From Chrysopilus asiliformis (taxonomy: Eukaryota; Arthropoda; Insecta; Diptera; Rhagionidae), in the NCBI GenBank assembly GCA_964034945.1, contig OZ035960.1, positions 111,545,324-111,609,323 of the forward strand: a DNA stretch of 64,000 nucleotides. Direction: 5' to 3'. The position numbers and the translations under genes were made by a program. The notes below the pieces were generated by a model. It saw only the letters and a program-made list of their open reading frames with translations. It was not told the origin of the DNA and searched no databases. Shown here one piece after another: positions 11,515 through 24,400 of the stretch (its first letter is position 1; each line of letters begins with the position of its first letter).

Positions 11515-12895
11515 CCCACAATAATTTTTTTGCTGTTTGAAACAGAGAGATTTTCTCTTGAGATTCTTAGGATTTAACTCAAAAAACTTCGAGACTTCAA
11601 TTATTTTTGTTTTGATAATCCTTTTAACGAATATTTACCGTACCCAAATTATTCAATTTCATCAAAATGTTCAAATTCACTCAAAAGAAACATTAAGAAA
11701 ACAAGGCGTCAAGTGGGTAGAAGAACAAAATTCTGGCAAATTAATTACCCCTTTTAATACATTATTTACTCGTCTAGCGGATTGTATAATCAGCTAATTA
11801 TCTCAATTTGACCTTGTTTATAATTTTAATATTTTATTTTCATTCTTGACGGTGAAATATACATTTTTTCCCAGAAATTGCAGTCAAAAACAGTACAGAG
11901 AATTATCTTCAATATCTAAAAAAAAAATGTCAAGACAAACATTGAATAAAATTGAAGGAATATTGAAAATTTTTGAGACGTCGTCGACGCAAAGTTGATA
12001 TAGACATGGAAATAGCAGTCTAGCAGAGTTGAGCAAAAAACTCCCTAAGGATATTGAATAAAAAGTTAAAAGCATACATCCTGTCAAAACAAATTGCAAT
12101 TAACATTATTCCCTTTTTGTGACTAAAGATACGAAAAATTTCTTCTTGTCTTTTATAATATACTCCTTGACCTTTTATTTAATTGAGGCGGATCATGAAA
12201 TATTAAGATGATAAAATTTATTTATTCAAAAATGTTAATAATTGGTTAAGAAAAGGCTAAGAAATTTCAATGTCCTTTCAGGGACGTTTTTAATGTCACC
12301 GGGCAAAAATTTGACAGAATATTGATTTTTAAAGCCTTGAAAACTCTTTGCAACTTGGAAAATGATTACTTAAAACTTGGGACAGAAGGTTGTCATTTTT
12401 TGATAAAGTAAAAAAAAAATATTTTGAGAAGCGCAAAACTCTGAAGGAAGTTGAATTCGCAGAAATTTCCTCACCTAAAGGTACGGTTTAATACCATAGG
12501 ACCGGAATGTAGGATGCGGCGACAGGTGTATCTGGATTCCCTAGAAGGATTGGAATTTATTTTTTTTTGTCATTAAAAAACTTTTCGAACAAAAACCTTG
12601 AGAGGTTTTGTAAAAAAGAGAGATGAAATTGTATAACAATTACTTTTTCTTTTGTTTCTACAAAAAAAAAGTTTTTATATTTTAAGTACAAGAATTTCAG
12701 GTTTTAATTTTTGGTTGTCTCCGTTTTGCACAAATGACCACATGAGGTGACGGGAATGAGGAAAATTGTGCGCTGATTCATTTTTAATGTATGGAAAATT
12801 AAGTGAAAATCGTTTTCTGCATTGACAGAACGTAACGCGGAGACTTCAAAAATGTAAACATTCTTTCAAATACCAAAGCCGAAAAGCGGCACAAC
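11515..12895. other. intergenic stretch without an identified gene
   Basis: AT-rich sequence. I see no convincing exon or repeat end here. Confidence 0.5.
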
Positions 12896-12902
12896 ATATT
12901 TG

Positions 12903-13130
12903 ATTCAGGGGACAGTCCCGGCGTTCCGAAAACTAAACTTTTGTTCCGGGTTCTGCAATTTAGGGTTAAAATTTATTGAAAATTAAAAAAAACAATCACT
13001 AAATATGCAAAAAATACTCTACTTCGTCTTGTGGTTGCTGTAAAATATATTTTTTTTTCCGCGACAATTTTTAAACTTATTTTTAACAAGGTTGTTTAAT
13101 TCGTAATCTTTTTCGACTGCGGCGCATTTC
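12903..13130 (+). repeat. divergent remnant of the hAT-like family seen at 56,935
   Basis: GGGACAGTCCCGG, AAACTAAACTTTTGTTCC, a later AATCACTAAA block and CTGCGGCGCATTT occur in the same order as in the element at 56,935-57,267. No terminal repeats remain. Confidence 0.5.
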
Positions 13131-13163
13131 TATATCAAACTAATCATACTAATCATCATATCA

Positions 13164-13640
13164 TCATACTAATATATAAAAATGAGACAGACTGTCTGTC
13201 TGTTTCTCTTTCACGCAAAAACGGGTGAACCGATTGACTTGAAATTTGGCATGAGTGTCTGTGGTAGTTCTGGTTCCAACATAGGCATACGTAAAAAAAG
13301 CGCGAGGGGTGGGGGAGTAAGGGGAGGGGTAAAGTGATTTCGAAACTTAGTTTTTGCGCTATGTTACTTTTTCGCGGGGAAATTACTGAACCGATTGGCC
13401 TGAAATTTCGCATAGATGTTCGTCGGGGGTCCAGCCCCAACATAGACCCATTAAAAAGTAGCCCGAGAGGTGGGGGAGTAAGGGGAGGGGGTAAAGTAAT
13501 CTCGAAACTTAGCTATTTCTCTATTTTACCCTTTCACGGGGAAACTACCGAGCCGATTGGCCTGAAGTTTAGCTCCAACATAGACCATAGAAAAAAAAAT
13601 TGAAAAAACTTAACCCGGCAACGACGGGTTTGCAAGCTAG
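13164..13640 (+). mobile_element. non-autonomous Helitron
   Basis: It starts TCATACTAATATATAAAA and ends in an ACCCG/CGGGT hairpin, a short spacer and CTAG, inserted between A and T without duplication. These are Helitron hallmarks. A CTGTCTGTCTG tract near the 5' end is followed by GAACCGATTGACTTGAAATT. Then come diverged repeats of a module with AACCGATTGGCCTGAAATTT and GAGGTGGGGGAGTAAGGGGA. No Rep/helicase is encoded. Open frames reading EPIGLKF are translations of this repeat. Confidence 0.85.
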
Positions 13641-13687
13641 TATTTTAATATTTTCAAATTTCAGCTGTATTTATTTATAAATATTTC

Positions 13688-13855
13688 TTGGCTTCCTGCA
13701 GGAAAATTTAGTATATGCTGGTTACGGTTTCACCTGTCATAGGAAAACTAAAAACGTGTCAGCCTGTGGCGAAAGAAATTCGAAAATTAAACCTGAAAAT
13801 TAAAGCAAGTGAAGTCGGGCGTGATGATCTGCACGAGTTGACATGCGATAGAGTG
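13688..13855 (+). repeat. diverged copy of the CACTCAGAAAAAT-type MITE interior
   Basis: GGCTTCCTGCAGGAAAATTT, a GTGTCAGCCTGTGGCGA block and CTGCACGAGTTGAC follow in the same order as inside the complete elements at 51,064 and 51,915. The terminal repeats are lost. Confidence 0.5.
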
Positions 13856-14769
13856 TATGGTACATTTAAGAGATGTTTTTCGCTGTAATCGATTGTTTTT
13901 TCTCAATGTTTATGTAATTTAAGACTTGACATTGTTAATTGCAGTTTTACTTGAATAGAAAGTATAAAATTCAATTGTTTTCATCGATTTTTCTTTATTT
14001 TGGTATTTGAATAAATATCTATTCCTCTGAAAAAATCAATAAAAAATCTGTTAATATATTTGATCTGTTATCCACTAGATTATATTAATCAATTTATATC
14101 TTCGTACACATTTTTCTTGGAAAAATTTCTTGAAAAGCTTGAGAGAATCGACTGAAAGGCGAAACGTCCCTACAATCAAAATACATAGAATATAATTGAA
14201 TAATTCACAAACAAGTTTATTTTACTATCTATACGAGCACAATATCTTGTAGAATCTTTGCAAAGCGTTTGGATCAAATCCAGGAATTTGTTTAGTAATT
14301 TTCGATTAGTATTGCCCTCAGCTAAATAAATTATAAACGAATGGAGAGACTCTTGTCTGCCATTTCTATCGTTTTTGTCTGTGTTGTACAACCCGACAGT
14401 TTTGTGGGATTTTTAACTAAAGACAAAGTAATTTGGCAAGTATTCAAAAATCATTTCTGCTGCAGGAATTTTACTGGATTCATTTCTACTATTTGTTGGT
14501 TAATAAATAAATGTACAAAAGGCTTCAAGTTGAAAGTTTCGTAAATTAAATTTCTATTTTTATGACTGAGAGAAACTTTGTGCAAGATAAACGGGAAGTT
14601 TAATTAACTTTTAATTTCCAAATGGCAATTCGATGCGGCGTCACGGGATAGAGAAATAGCGAACAACATTTGGTTGATTTAACAAGAATTTATGAACTAA
14701 AAAAAATTACCACAAATAAGTCCTTAAACACATTTTTTATATATGTGGGCCGACCATATAATGGACGCA

Positions 14770-15279
14770 GAAAAATGGAGTAAAAGTCATTGACTAGCGT
14801 ACGGCGTAATTGGCTTCCTGCAGGAAAATTTTGCCTATGCTAGGCGCGCGTTTACCTGCCTTAGGAAGAGTAAAAATGTGTCAACCAGTGGCGAGAGAAA
14901 TTCGAAAATTAAATTGGCAACAAGGTAAAATGAATCCGAAGCTTGTTTTTTTCTCTGTTTTACTCTTTAGCGGGAAAACTACCGAACCGATTGGCCTGAA
15001 ATTCGACACAAATGTTCCTCGCGCCTAATTTTAATATCCCAATTTAAATGGAGGCCGAATGGTGGGGGGAATAAGGGGAGGGGTAAAATGAATCCGAGTG
15101 CAGAAATTTATTGTTTTATTGTTAATTTTTGAAAACCATTTTCCGAAGAGAAAAACATTTATACCAAAGCACGGACCGTCCCACTCTAGGCTATTTAATT
15201 TATGATCAACTGAATTTAATTTTCCTAGGTTCTGTTCTACTCACGCTTTTAGCCGGACGAAGCCGGGTCCAAATTCTAG
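14770..15279 (+). mobile_element. MITE remnant joined to a Helitron-type 3' end
   Basis: The left part (14,770-14,926) is another diverged copy of the 51,064 MITE (GGCTTCCTGCAGGAAAATTT). At about 14,926 the text switches to the Helitron module (GAACCGATTGGCCTGAAATT, GGGGGGAATAAGGGGAGGGG). It ends with AGCCGGACGAAGCCGGGT, a spacer and CTAG followed by T at 15,280, like a Helitron 3' terminus. No 5' TC end is identified, so it is nested or truncated. Confidence 0.5.
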
Positions 15280-15463
15280 TATTCAATATATAAAGAATTT
15301 TTTTTTGTGATCTCGTTAATTAAATTCTAATAATTGTAAAAACTGTATTGACTAACATCAATCTTACATAAATTTCTTAGTAATACAATACTGAGAAAAC
15401 AGCACCAAACGACAATAATCTGAAAGTATATATTTGTTGTTATACTATTGAATGCATATAGAA

Positions 15464-18400
15464 TTACTGAAATATGTCAATATTGAATCGAGTTATTAAC
15501 TCATACGCCTCATAAACTAATGCTCGTAATTCAACGTTAACATCTTCACCAGCCCGAAACATGGTGTCTTGGTATAGCTCCTCATATGATCGATTATCAT
15601 TAACTAATTCCTCTGATGTCAGATCGTAGGGTTCGAATAGGGCTGACAGGAAACTGGAAGCTATATTTAATCCGTATGGTAAACATCTTGCATATTCCTT
15701 TAGCAAATTATCATGGCTGCATTGGTTTCGATTTCCATTTAAAATTAGTTCACAAACATCCATCAAGCAGAATAAGATCCAGAGGATATTTAAAAGGAAA
15801 TTAAAAAAAAATAATAATTAAATTTAATTTGAATTAAAAAGCAAAAAGAAAAAAATCACCTTAAAAACTCAGGTACATCGGTTGATTTTTTTCTGAGTTT
15901 ATGGCAATAGGTGTCCACCAGACTCTGGTAATAACTGTTGAAAATTAAATCAAAATTGTGTTTTCGTACTGCCACACCCGTCGAATTCGCAATAAATGTG
16001 CAAAGGTCGATCATCGGTGAGGCATAGCGCAGTGTTTGAAAGTCAAACATCATTACGTCGAAAGGATACTCAAAATCCTTCATTTTTTTATTATATTTTT
16101 GCGTTTTCCATCAAGAGTCCATCATCGTGACATTGTGTAGATCATATTTTGTTGATGAAATTACAAAAAGGGTTAGAGGGTGGTTTTTGTTTAATGTGGG
16201 CAGATTTTTGATTGCCTGCCCACTTTATGGACGCAGTCCAAGGCAATAAAAATCCACAAGGGTTTGAATATAGAAAATATTTTCATACCTGATCTTTGTA
16301 TTTAAATGCAAGATTATTTCTCAAGTAGTCACCGTGACAAATAACCGACAGAGGTTCTATAGGCTCAACCATTCCCTTTCCATAGTCCAAATTCTGTAGT
16401 AACGTTAAAAGCTTGTTGAGGAATTCTTCAGGTACCTTTGAGGACAGTTCACTGGAGTGTTCATTGGAATGAGTACCATTTAAAATGATTAAGGGATGAA
16501 ATTAAATAAAATTCTTACGTTAGAATTTTTATACCTTACAAGGAGTTGATTTTTATTTATTTTATACTTAAATTCCCAACTAGCAAGTCGAAGAACTTCA
16601 AAACAATTCTGTTTTAAAATAACTAGGCTATTTTTGTAATTGTATACCATTGTTTTCAAAATGATCATTCCTACGGGTACCCTCAAATATTTACTCCATG
16701 ATTTTGTGGAAGTAAATCAAAGGGTTCTAAAAACTCCGCTCTTAAGGTTCCGCTCCACATGAGAGTAAATGCCGGCGAGAACCTCTCGATCGCAGCTACT
16801 CGCAAATGGACACGTCTCTGAGAGTCGCTCGCAGAAACTCGCAAAAACTCGCGAGCGAGTTTCTGCGAGCTGTCAAAAGTGATTATACTTTCTAGTCGAC
16901 ACGCACCCACTGAACTCTCGGGGAGTTGCTCGCCAGGTACGAACGGCGTTTGAATTTCGTTAGTAGCTCTCGAGAACTCGCCAAAGCAAAATGTCAACAA
17001 AATCAAGACATTGGCCTTGAAAAGAGAAAAATCGCCCAAATTAACTCTCAAATGGACAACCTCCTGCGAGTAACTCTCGAGAGTTTTTGAGAGTTACTCG
17101 CGTATTTACTCTCATGTGGAGCGGCACCTTTGGACAACTTTTTTTAATTGATTTTTTGCACAAGCAGGTAGGTCTATTTTACTTGCTCCAAGTTTAATTT
17201 TTGAATTTCTCTAACCACAGGTTGACACATATTTACTTTTCTTAACGCAGGTGAACGCGCGCCTAGCATGTGCCAAATTTTCCTGCTGGAAATCAACTAT
17301 GCCTTACACTTTTCGACAACTTCTACTCCATTGTTCTGAAGCCAAAGGGGAGGCTTTAACCCCTAAAATTAACAATGCTTTATTTGTCAAAATGACAAAA
17401 AATTGTTATATTAACAAATTTTGGTATTTCAAACAATTCTCTAACCAATTTACCAAAAAAAAAAAAAAAGTTGAGATTCAATAAAATAAATTTTATTAAT
17501 CAGTCAGAACGAGGTTTTTGTTGTGATTTTTTTGAGTGTTGTGGCCTCTTTCATTTGTTCTACCAAGACGATGATCGAATTTTGATGAGAATTTCTTAAT
17601 TGTGTCCAAGGCTCACGAAAAATTAATGAGTTCCCCTTTCTCCCAAACCTTTGGCCCTAACATGAATAAAACGGTAAGGGACTAGCTATAAATTTCGTCA
17701 CAGTAATTTTCGCACTTTTAACTCCCCATCCCGTTGTCAGTCTTTTTTATGACGTTTTTATATTACGTTTGCAGCACACTATCGAAAACCTCATACGCAT
17801 TTTATGGGCAGCGCCTAATATAACCATCAAAAAACTTATGGTAACTAAAAAGTTCAAATTAGTAAACATAAAATAATTCCTCAATTCCTCAAAAAATGAA
17901 AAATGTGGTCTCAAGAGAAACAAACACAAATAACTAATAATCACAAACGAAATTGTTGTCCCAATCCAAATAAACAACACACTTTGCTAGTTGTGCATAA
18001 GGGCAATGCCTTTTACTTACCATGGATTTTTTTTTCTACATAAAAAACAGTATCTCCATATTATACAGAAAAAAACTTATACTCAAAAAGAATTAAGCAA
18101 AACAAAAAAAAAAAATCGAAAAAAAAAACGGGGTAAGTGAATTACCTGTCCTTGACTGCCTGTACAGCCCTAAGTGAACCAACAGTTTGCATGGTGCCCC
18201 AGGATGGCGGTGGTGGCTGCGCATATCGTGATTCCTTAAATTTTTTGGCAATATTAAAAAATTCTTCCGGATTCTTTTCCTTCAGAGCGTAAAAACGGCC
18301 ATGAAATCTTCCGAGTTGTTTTACTGCAATTACAACGGGGAGCCAAAGTTAAAGACGAACACCAGGACGATATAAAAGTACATGAAAAAAATAAAGTATT

Positions 18401-21400
18401 ATAATAATAAGAATAATATAGACCAGGCTTTCAACGATATATTTCTCAATGTTTATGCTGTAATATTAAGTGCCGGGAAAGTTTTTTTTTGTTTTTAAAA
18501 AGGCATGAGAAAATTATAGGAAAGTGTTGGGTTTTGGATGCAGGGGGAAGGGCGCTCAAAAGGACGGGGGCATAACAAAAAAAAAAAACTCTGGAAAACA
18601 AATATTTGCCCAGTTAATATGAGATAGGCGGACGGTTTGTTCTTGGTAGGTACCGAATTCAGAGTATTTTAGTCCTTAGTCCTTGGATCTCATTTCAGAC
18701 GGTGGTCTCAGTTGGTCATAATCGAGGTGTCCTCTTGTAAATTCCATCCCAAAGTCAACAAGGCAAGTCCTGATGAGATGTTATGGTAATGGTGATGCCG
18801 TACATTGTTGAGTGCGGTGCTAATGTTGACTTTTTGGGGATATCAAGTCCGTCTCTGAGCCTTGGGGTGAGTCGTGTTAATGGACAAAGTGTTAAGGATG
18901 AGTACAATAATAATGATGATGACAACAACAAGAAGACATTGGTACGTACCGGAGGAAAGTTTTCAACCATCAACAGGAACTGAGTTTTAGGACTCAAGCG
19001 AGTATATCGTCTGAACCTGAATCATGACGAAGGGATGTTTAGAGCAAGGGGTTGGTTTTTTTTTGGAGTTGGTCTAGGTACGGTTTTTTAAGGTGTTTCT
19101 AACCCACCCCAACATAAAATATATACACACAATAACGAAAATTGTAATTCTGTTTGCTTATCTTTGCGTGAACCATAAAAAGCTTTTGTGCTGTGCTATG
19201 ATAAAGCATTTTTGTTATACCTTTAATGGCAATAAACGAGAGAATAATAGTTTCCTGACTGAGAACCTCTCCATCTCGCTTGGTTTTCCCCGGCTTTTCC
19301 TTTTACTGTCGAAACGTGTTATACTTTTGCTATTTATTCCCTTTCTTTCTTTTTCACTTAATTTCCGTTCCCTTCCCGTCCCACGAATGTTTCATCATCT
19401 TCTCGGAAAAATATTTGATTTCTTCCTTTCTCTCGAGCAGTTTTTTTTCCTCAACTAATGACAAAAGAAAAGTTTAAAGTGGTTTTGATGAATGGAAAAA
19501 CGGCGAGCGAAAGTGAAGAAAATACTGTTCTTCTTTTATTTATATAAATACAAATGGCAAAAGTTCAATTTCAAGTACAAAACAACAATAACTCAAGCAA
19601 GCAACCATTCAACATTCCTTTTTATCTACTTAGTTATAGGAAAAAAGGGACTTGAGAAAGAATAAAAGGGAAAAGGCTTTAAAATGAACTTCAAAGAGCT
19701 TAATATCGGTTCAACAACTATCTTTTGCTTCTTTTAGTTGAGGCATTTTTCATTTTTGCTTTTTTTATGTGACCCATTTGGAATATATCGCATTATTTAC
19801 GGCGGACTGAATTAATTGTTCCGGAATTTCAGGATGTTGTAAGAATTTAAGGAGAATCTTAGGAAATTAGAAGGACCTTTTTTATTATTGTGACTTATTA
19901 TATATAAATCAAAGCTTCAAAAACAGAATACCATGCGGAAAATAGATTTTTTTCCCGACTCCTTAAAAACTCTCTTATCAACACATTTATTTTTCACATG
20001 GAAATTAATTGAAATTAAATATACTTTAAGTACTGGGAGACGATTAAAGATTGTGAAAGGAATTGGGGGAAAAATTGCTGTAGGTAAACAATCTTTTGAA
20101 AAACCTAGCAACAAAATGTAAAAATATCAATTTTGATCAACACTAAACTTTCCCCTTTAATATTTCGACAAAATTTCCAAGACTCTCGGGTCCCGTCCAT
20201 ATTTTTTGCATAACAACTACTTCTTTACCGGCATTTTTTCACAAGCTTTTGTTTAAGTAACACCGTGTCTCAGACAGGTGATGTTTTTCGTTAAAATACA
20301 ATATTTACATTATCTTTTTTTTTGAATGAATTTCTAGATAATAATTAAGCCACTTAGTAGTACTCGTGCGTGAATTTTCTTGTGATAACAGTTTTTATTT
20401 ACATAATTTACGATTTAACAGAAAATAAATCAATTGTTCTAAGCGTATTTCTTGTCAACCATTAAAAAGACGGAAATTTATATTACTTTTTAACTGCTTC
20501 AGGATGTGACGTAATTGTAAGGTTTTTTCTGATACAAGTGGGAGTATGATGACACTTTGATTGTGATACAAATGCGAGTATGATGACAATAGATATAACT
20601 TAAGCATTATCTCAAGAATCAATTATTATCTGAAGAGTAATTAATTAAATTTAGTTATGAAATTAGCAGCTATTATGCGGAAGTCAAAGACGTAAAGTAA
20701 ATAAATAGTTTTTGAAAAAAGAAATAAACAAAAAATAAACAATTTTTAAAGAAAAACATAATTTTAGATAAATAATTTTAAAAGCCTAAGAGGCTGTTTA
20801 GATTAGCCGATCCAGGCGCCAGGCCATGAACGAAACTGTCAAAATTATAGGCAAGACTGTCAAATTATGGGGGGTCCCCCACTTCCTCGTCTTGCTTGTA
20901 ATTTTGACAGTTTCGTTCAATGCCTGGCGCCTGGATCGGCTAATCTAAACAGCCTCTAAGAGATTACCTTAGTGGATAAAGTTTTAGATTGTACGCGAAG
21001 AAACTTAAACGCTGTGTTCTGCGTTTTTCAAGACAATTCATATTACTCTATCAAAATATAGGTAGTGATAGCTGTTGACTGGTGCAGACGTGAAACAACA
21101 TCTTTCAAATGTTTCTCGCAACATATTTCAATCCAAAAACAATCCAAAAATAACTTTAAGTGCAAAACTTGGATTTGATTGAATTCAAACCCATTGGAAA
21201 GTGCTAAAAGCCTGCTAACAAAAAAAAAGTACTTGCAAAAAACCCTACAAATGTCGAAATCCCACATATAGTTTGCATTTCCATTAAAATACAATTGATT
21301 TATATAAAAATCACATCGTCACGAAAACTGAATCCGAAGGGGCCAAATTTCGCGAAGAACAAGAAGAATTTACAAAGGAGGCTGTATATCAAATAAGTCA

Positions 21401-24400
21401 CAGTTTTAGCTGAGTCTGGAAAGGTCTGTGGTAGTAGTGACGATTGTGCTAAACTTGATACAAAAAATCATCAAAGAGTACGTTGAGGAGTAGGGGGAAG
21501 GTTCGAAAAGCCTGAAATTGACGTATCTGTTGGTCCTAAAACCTTACAAATGTTAGCCTGAAAGTGCTAAGGTGCCGGTCCACATGAGAGTAAATCCCGG
21601 CAAAAACCTCTCGATATCTCGATATCAGCCATTTGAGAGTTAATTTCGGCGATTTTTCTATCGCTACTAACGAAATCGAGCTTCTAGCTTCTAGCGTTCT
21701 CGAGAGCTACTAGCGAACTTCAAACGCTGTTCGTATCTGGCGAGCAACTCCCCGAGAGCTCAGTGGGTGCGTGTCGACTAGAGAGTAGAATCACTTTTGA
21801 CAGCTCGCAGAAACTAGCTAGCGAGTTTTTGCGAGTTTCTGCGAGCGACTCTGGAGAGTTTTTCAGAGTTACTCGCGTATTTACTCTCATGTGGAGCGGC
21901 ACCTTAAAAGGTTAGAAGAAAAAATTGCAGATCTGAGTTTAAATCGGAAATTTCTTCATATCTTAGAAGAAATTGTGTAGCTTACACAATTTGATTGTGA
22001 ATTATTATAAATCAGAACTAGGAATCGAATTTTGAAATTCCAAAATAAAAAGTCATCTACTAGGTATGAGATGCCTTGCTTACTATATAAAATAATATTT
22101 CTACAAATTTTCATGCCAGTAAAAACACACTTTCAACAAGGATTATTTAAAAGAAATTAAATCCATATTAAACACCAATTTTATACTAACTGTTTGCACT
22201 TGTAACGAAACTTCGTTAGCGTCTTATATAGCAACTTTTAGTATTTTACAATCACATTTTTATTGTTGATGGCTGTTAAGATACCTTCGTTTACTTGATT
22301 CCTTCTTCTGCTTCTTATTTTACACAACATTAACTTTTTAATGAAAAGTCCCATTGAAACTTTGTACTACTTTCACATTGCACATAATGCGAAATGTACG
22401 TGTAACACAATATATGTTTGAAGTATGCTGCAATCTAGTGTTGCTGGTACCGCGCTATTACTTCTAGTCGCCTCATATTGTATCCACTCAATAAATTATT
22501 TTAAATTGCATCTTGAGTTTATATCAGTTGAAAGTCCTTCTGTTCACTATCGTCGTATTAAGAAAATATGTCCCATATATGATGGTTCACGTTGTGATAT
22601 CGCTGTAACGGGCTATGCTACAAAATCTCAGTCAGTAAAAACAAGGAATGGTGGTTGAGATTTTTTTTTCGATTGTTTTCGTAAAAATAACCTTAAAAAC
22701 AATGGCCATAACTATAGACGGTACGGTACGATAGAAGGTTTACAAAATAAACGTCGATTTCTTAGTAACTTATGTTTATACTTGGATTTTGTTTATATAC
22801 CACACCGTTGTTTCTGGAGGTTTTTTGTAAGTGTTTGTGCGTGTGTGTGTGTGTGTATGTGGTTATGTTTCATCATATGTTATGCTGTTTATGATCAGAA
22901 ACCGAACAATATCCGCCACATTCACGTTCGTTTCGCTCATTCGCTCGTGGAGCATTTTGTGTACACAACAATTTTCACTAGCCGTGCAACGTTAACGTTC
23001 TATAAACAAAGAAAACATGATTTTTATTCCCATATAACGAACAAACATGTGCCAATATTATGTAGAGCACACACTATCGATAACAATGTCCTTAAGTCTA
23101 TAATCAGTGCTAGCGAACACTTTTCTCAGTGCTTTCATTTTCACAAGTTATTTTTTGCTATAGAATGCAATTTTCGCTTTGGTCCTCCATAGAGTCTTCT
23201 TCGACCCCTGCTCCACTTTTAGTGTTCTTAGATAAATTTGCGATCAAAACTACTACAGCAATTTCATATCGTCACGATCTACTAAGCTTGTATCTACCAT
23301 TTCAGCATACACTTTTAAAAAAACAGTTGAAAATTGTGTTTGCCAGATGATAGTTGGGATAACCAAAAAATACAGCGAACATAATTTTTTTTTTTGATTT
23401 TTATAAATATGTGAAGAGATTTATTTTAGTGAAAATTGTTAACTTCACTAGCAAATGTTATTCAGACACAGAATCGTAGGTAGACAGGTGCAACAAGTGC
23501 AGTTGAACCAAGCTGGCATAAAATCTTGTTATATGAAACCAAACCCAGGGAGCTTTCAGAAACCAAAAAACTTTTGCCTCAGTGAGAACTTTTGCCTCAG
23601 TGAGAACTTTTGCCTCAGTGAGAACTTTTGCCTCAGTGAGAACTTTTGCCTCAGTGAGAACTTTTGCCTCAGTGAGAACTTTTGCTTCGCTTCAATTCAG
23701 TACTCCTGCCCAAAGAGCATTTGCAGCTTTTGCGAAAGTGAAAAATGGAAGGCGTGTCCTTTTTTGTTTTTTAAGCGGGCCCTACACGTAACTGCATGCT
23801 GTTAATCATATTTTTTTTGCCCGCGGCGCATTTTTTTAGTGAATTTTCGCAGGGTGCATTTATCTAAAAAACATCGAATTTTAATTAATAATTAAGCCTA
23901 ATTTAAGGATATTCCAGATCTCTAAGGTAGTCCATAAAAATATAACGCTATTTTTTGCTTCCTTTGACCTTCGTCCACCGTCCGCCCTTCCATCGTTGAG
24001 AAGTGTTTCTACGTTTGTTTTGCATACGATTAGATGACTAGGGGAAGCAATAACTCGCAAAGTTTTTGAGAGAAAATGCCAAATTCAAAGAAAATAGAAT
24101 TTCCCGCATTTATTCTTTTAACAGTTTTTACGTATCTTCTCTATTTGAAAAAAAATCTTTTTTTTTCAATATTTTTTTAAAATTATTTTGATATTTTCCG
24201 TTCATTGCAGGTTTTCATTTTATTCTTGAATATATACGAAATTTTTGAGTGTTTTTCTACTACCAATTTAAAAAAAAGAAATTGAATGCATAAAATTATT
24301 TAAAAAAAAAGAAATTGAATGCATAAAATTATTGTTTTGGATCAACTATTTCCATGCGGAGTTTTATGGGGCTCAACTGTTGTACGTTTGGCGAGCACAC

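Noticed and set aside
16745..17129. Assigning the AGGTTCCGCTCCACATG element to PIF/Harbinger
   Set aside because: Its two copies do not show a consistent 3-bp duplication (TTA/TTG and CTA/TAA), so the superfamily was left open.
23569..23685. CRISPR-like array
   Set aside because: The repeats are head-to-tail with no spacers, and the genome is eukaryotic.
23455..23805. 116-residue frame with NFCLSE repeats as a repeat protein
   Set aside because: The 18-bp unit is open in more than one frame, and the frame lies inside an intron with no start context or homology.
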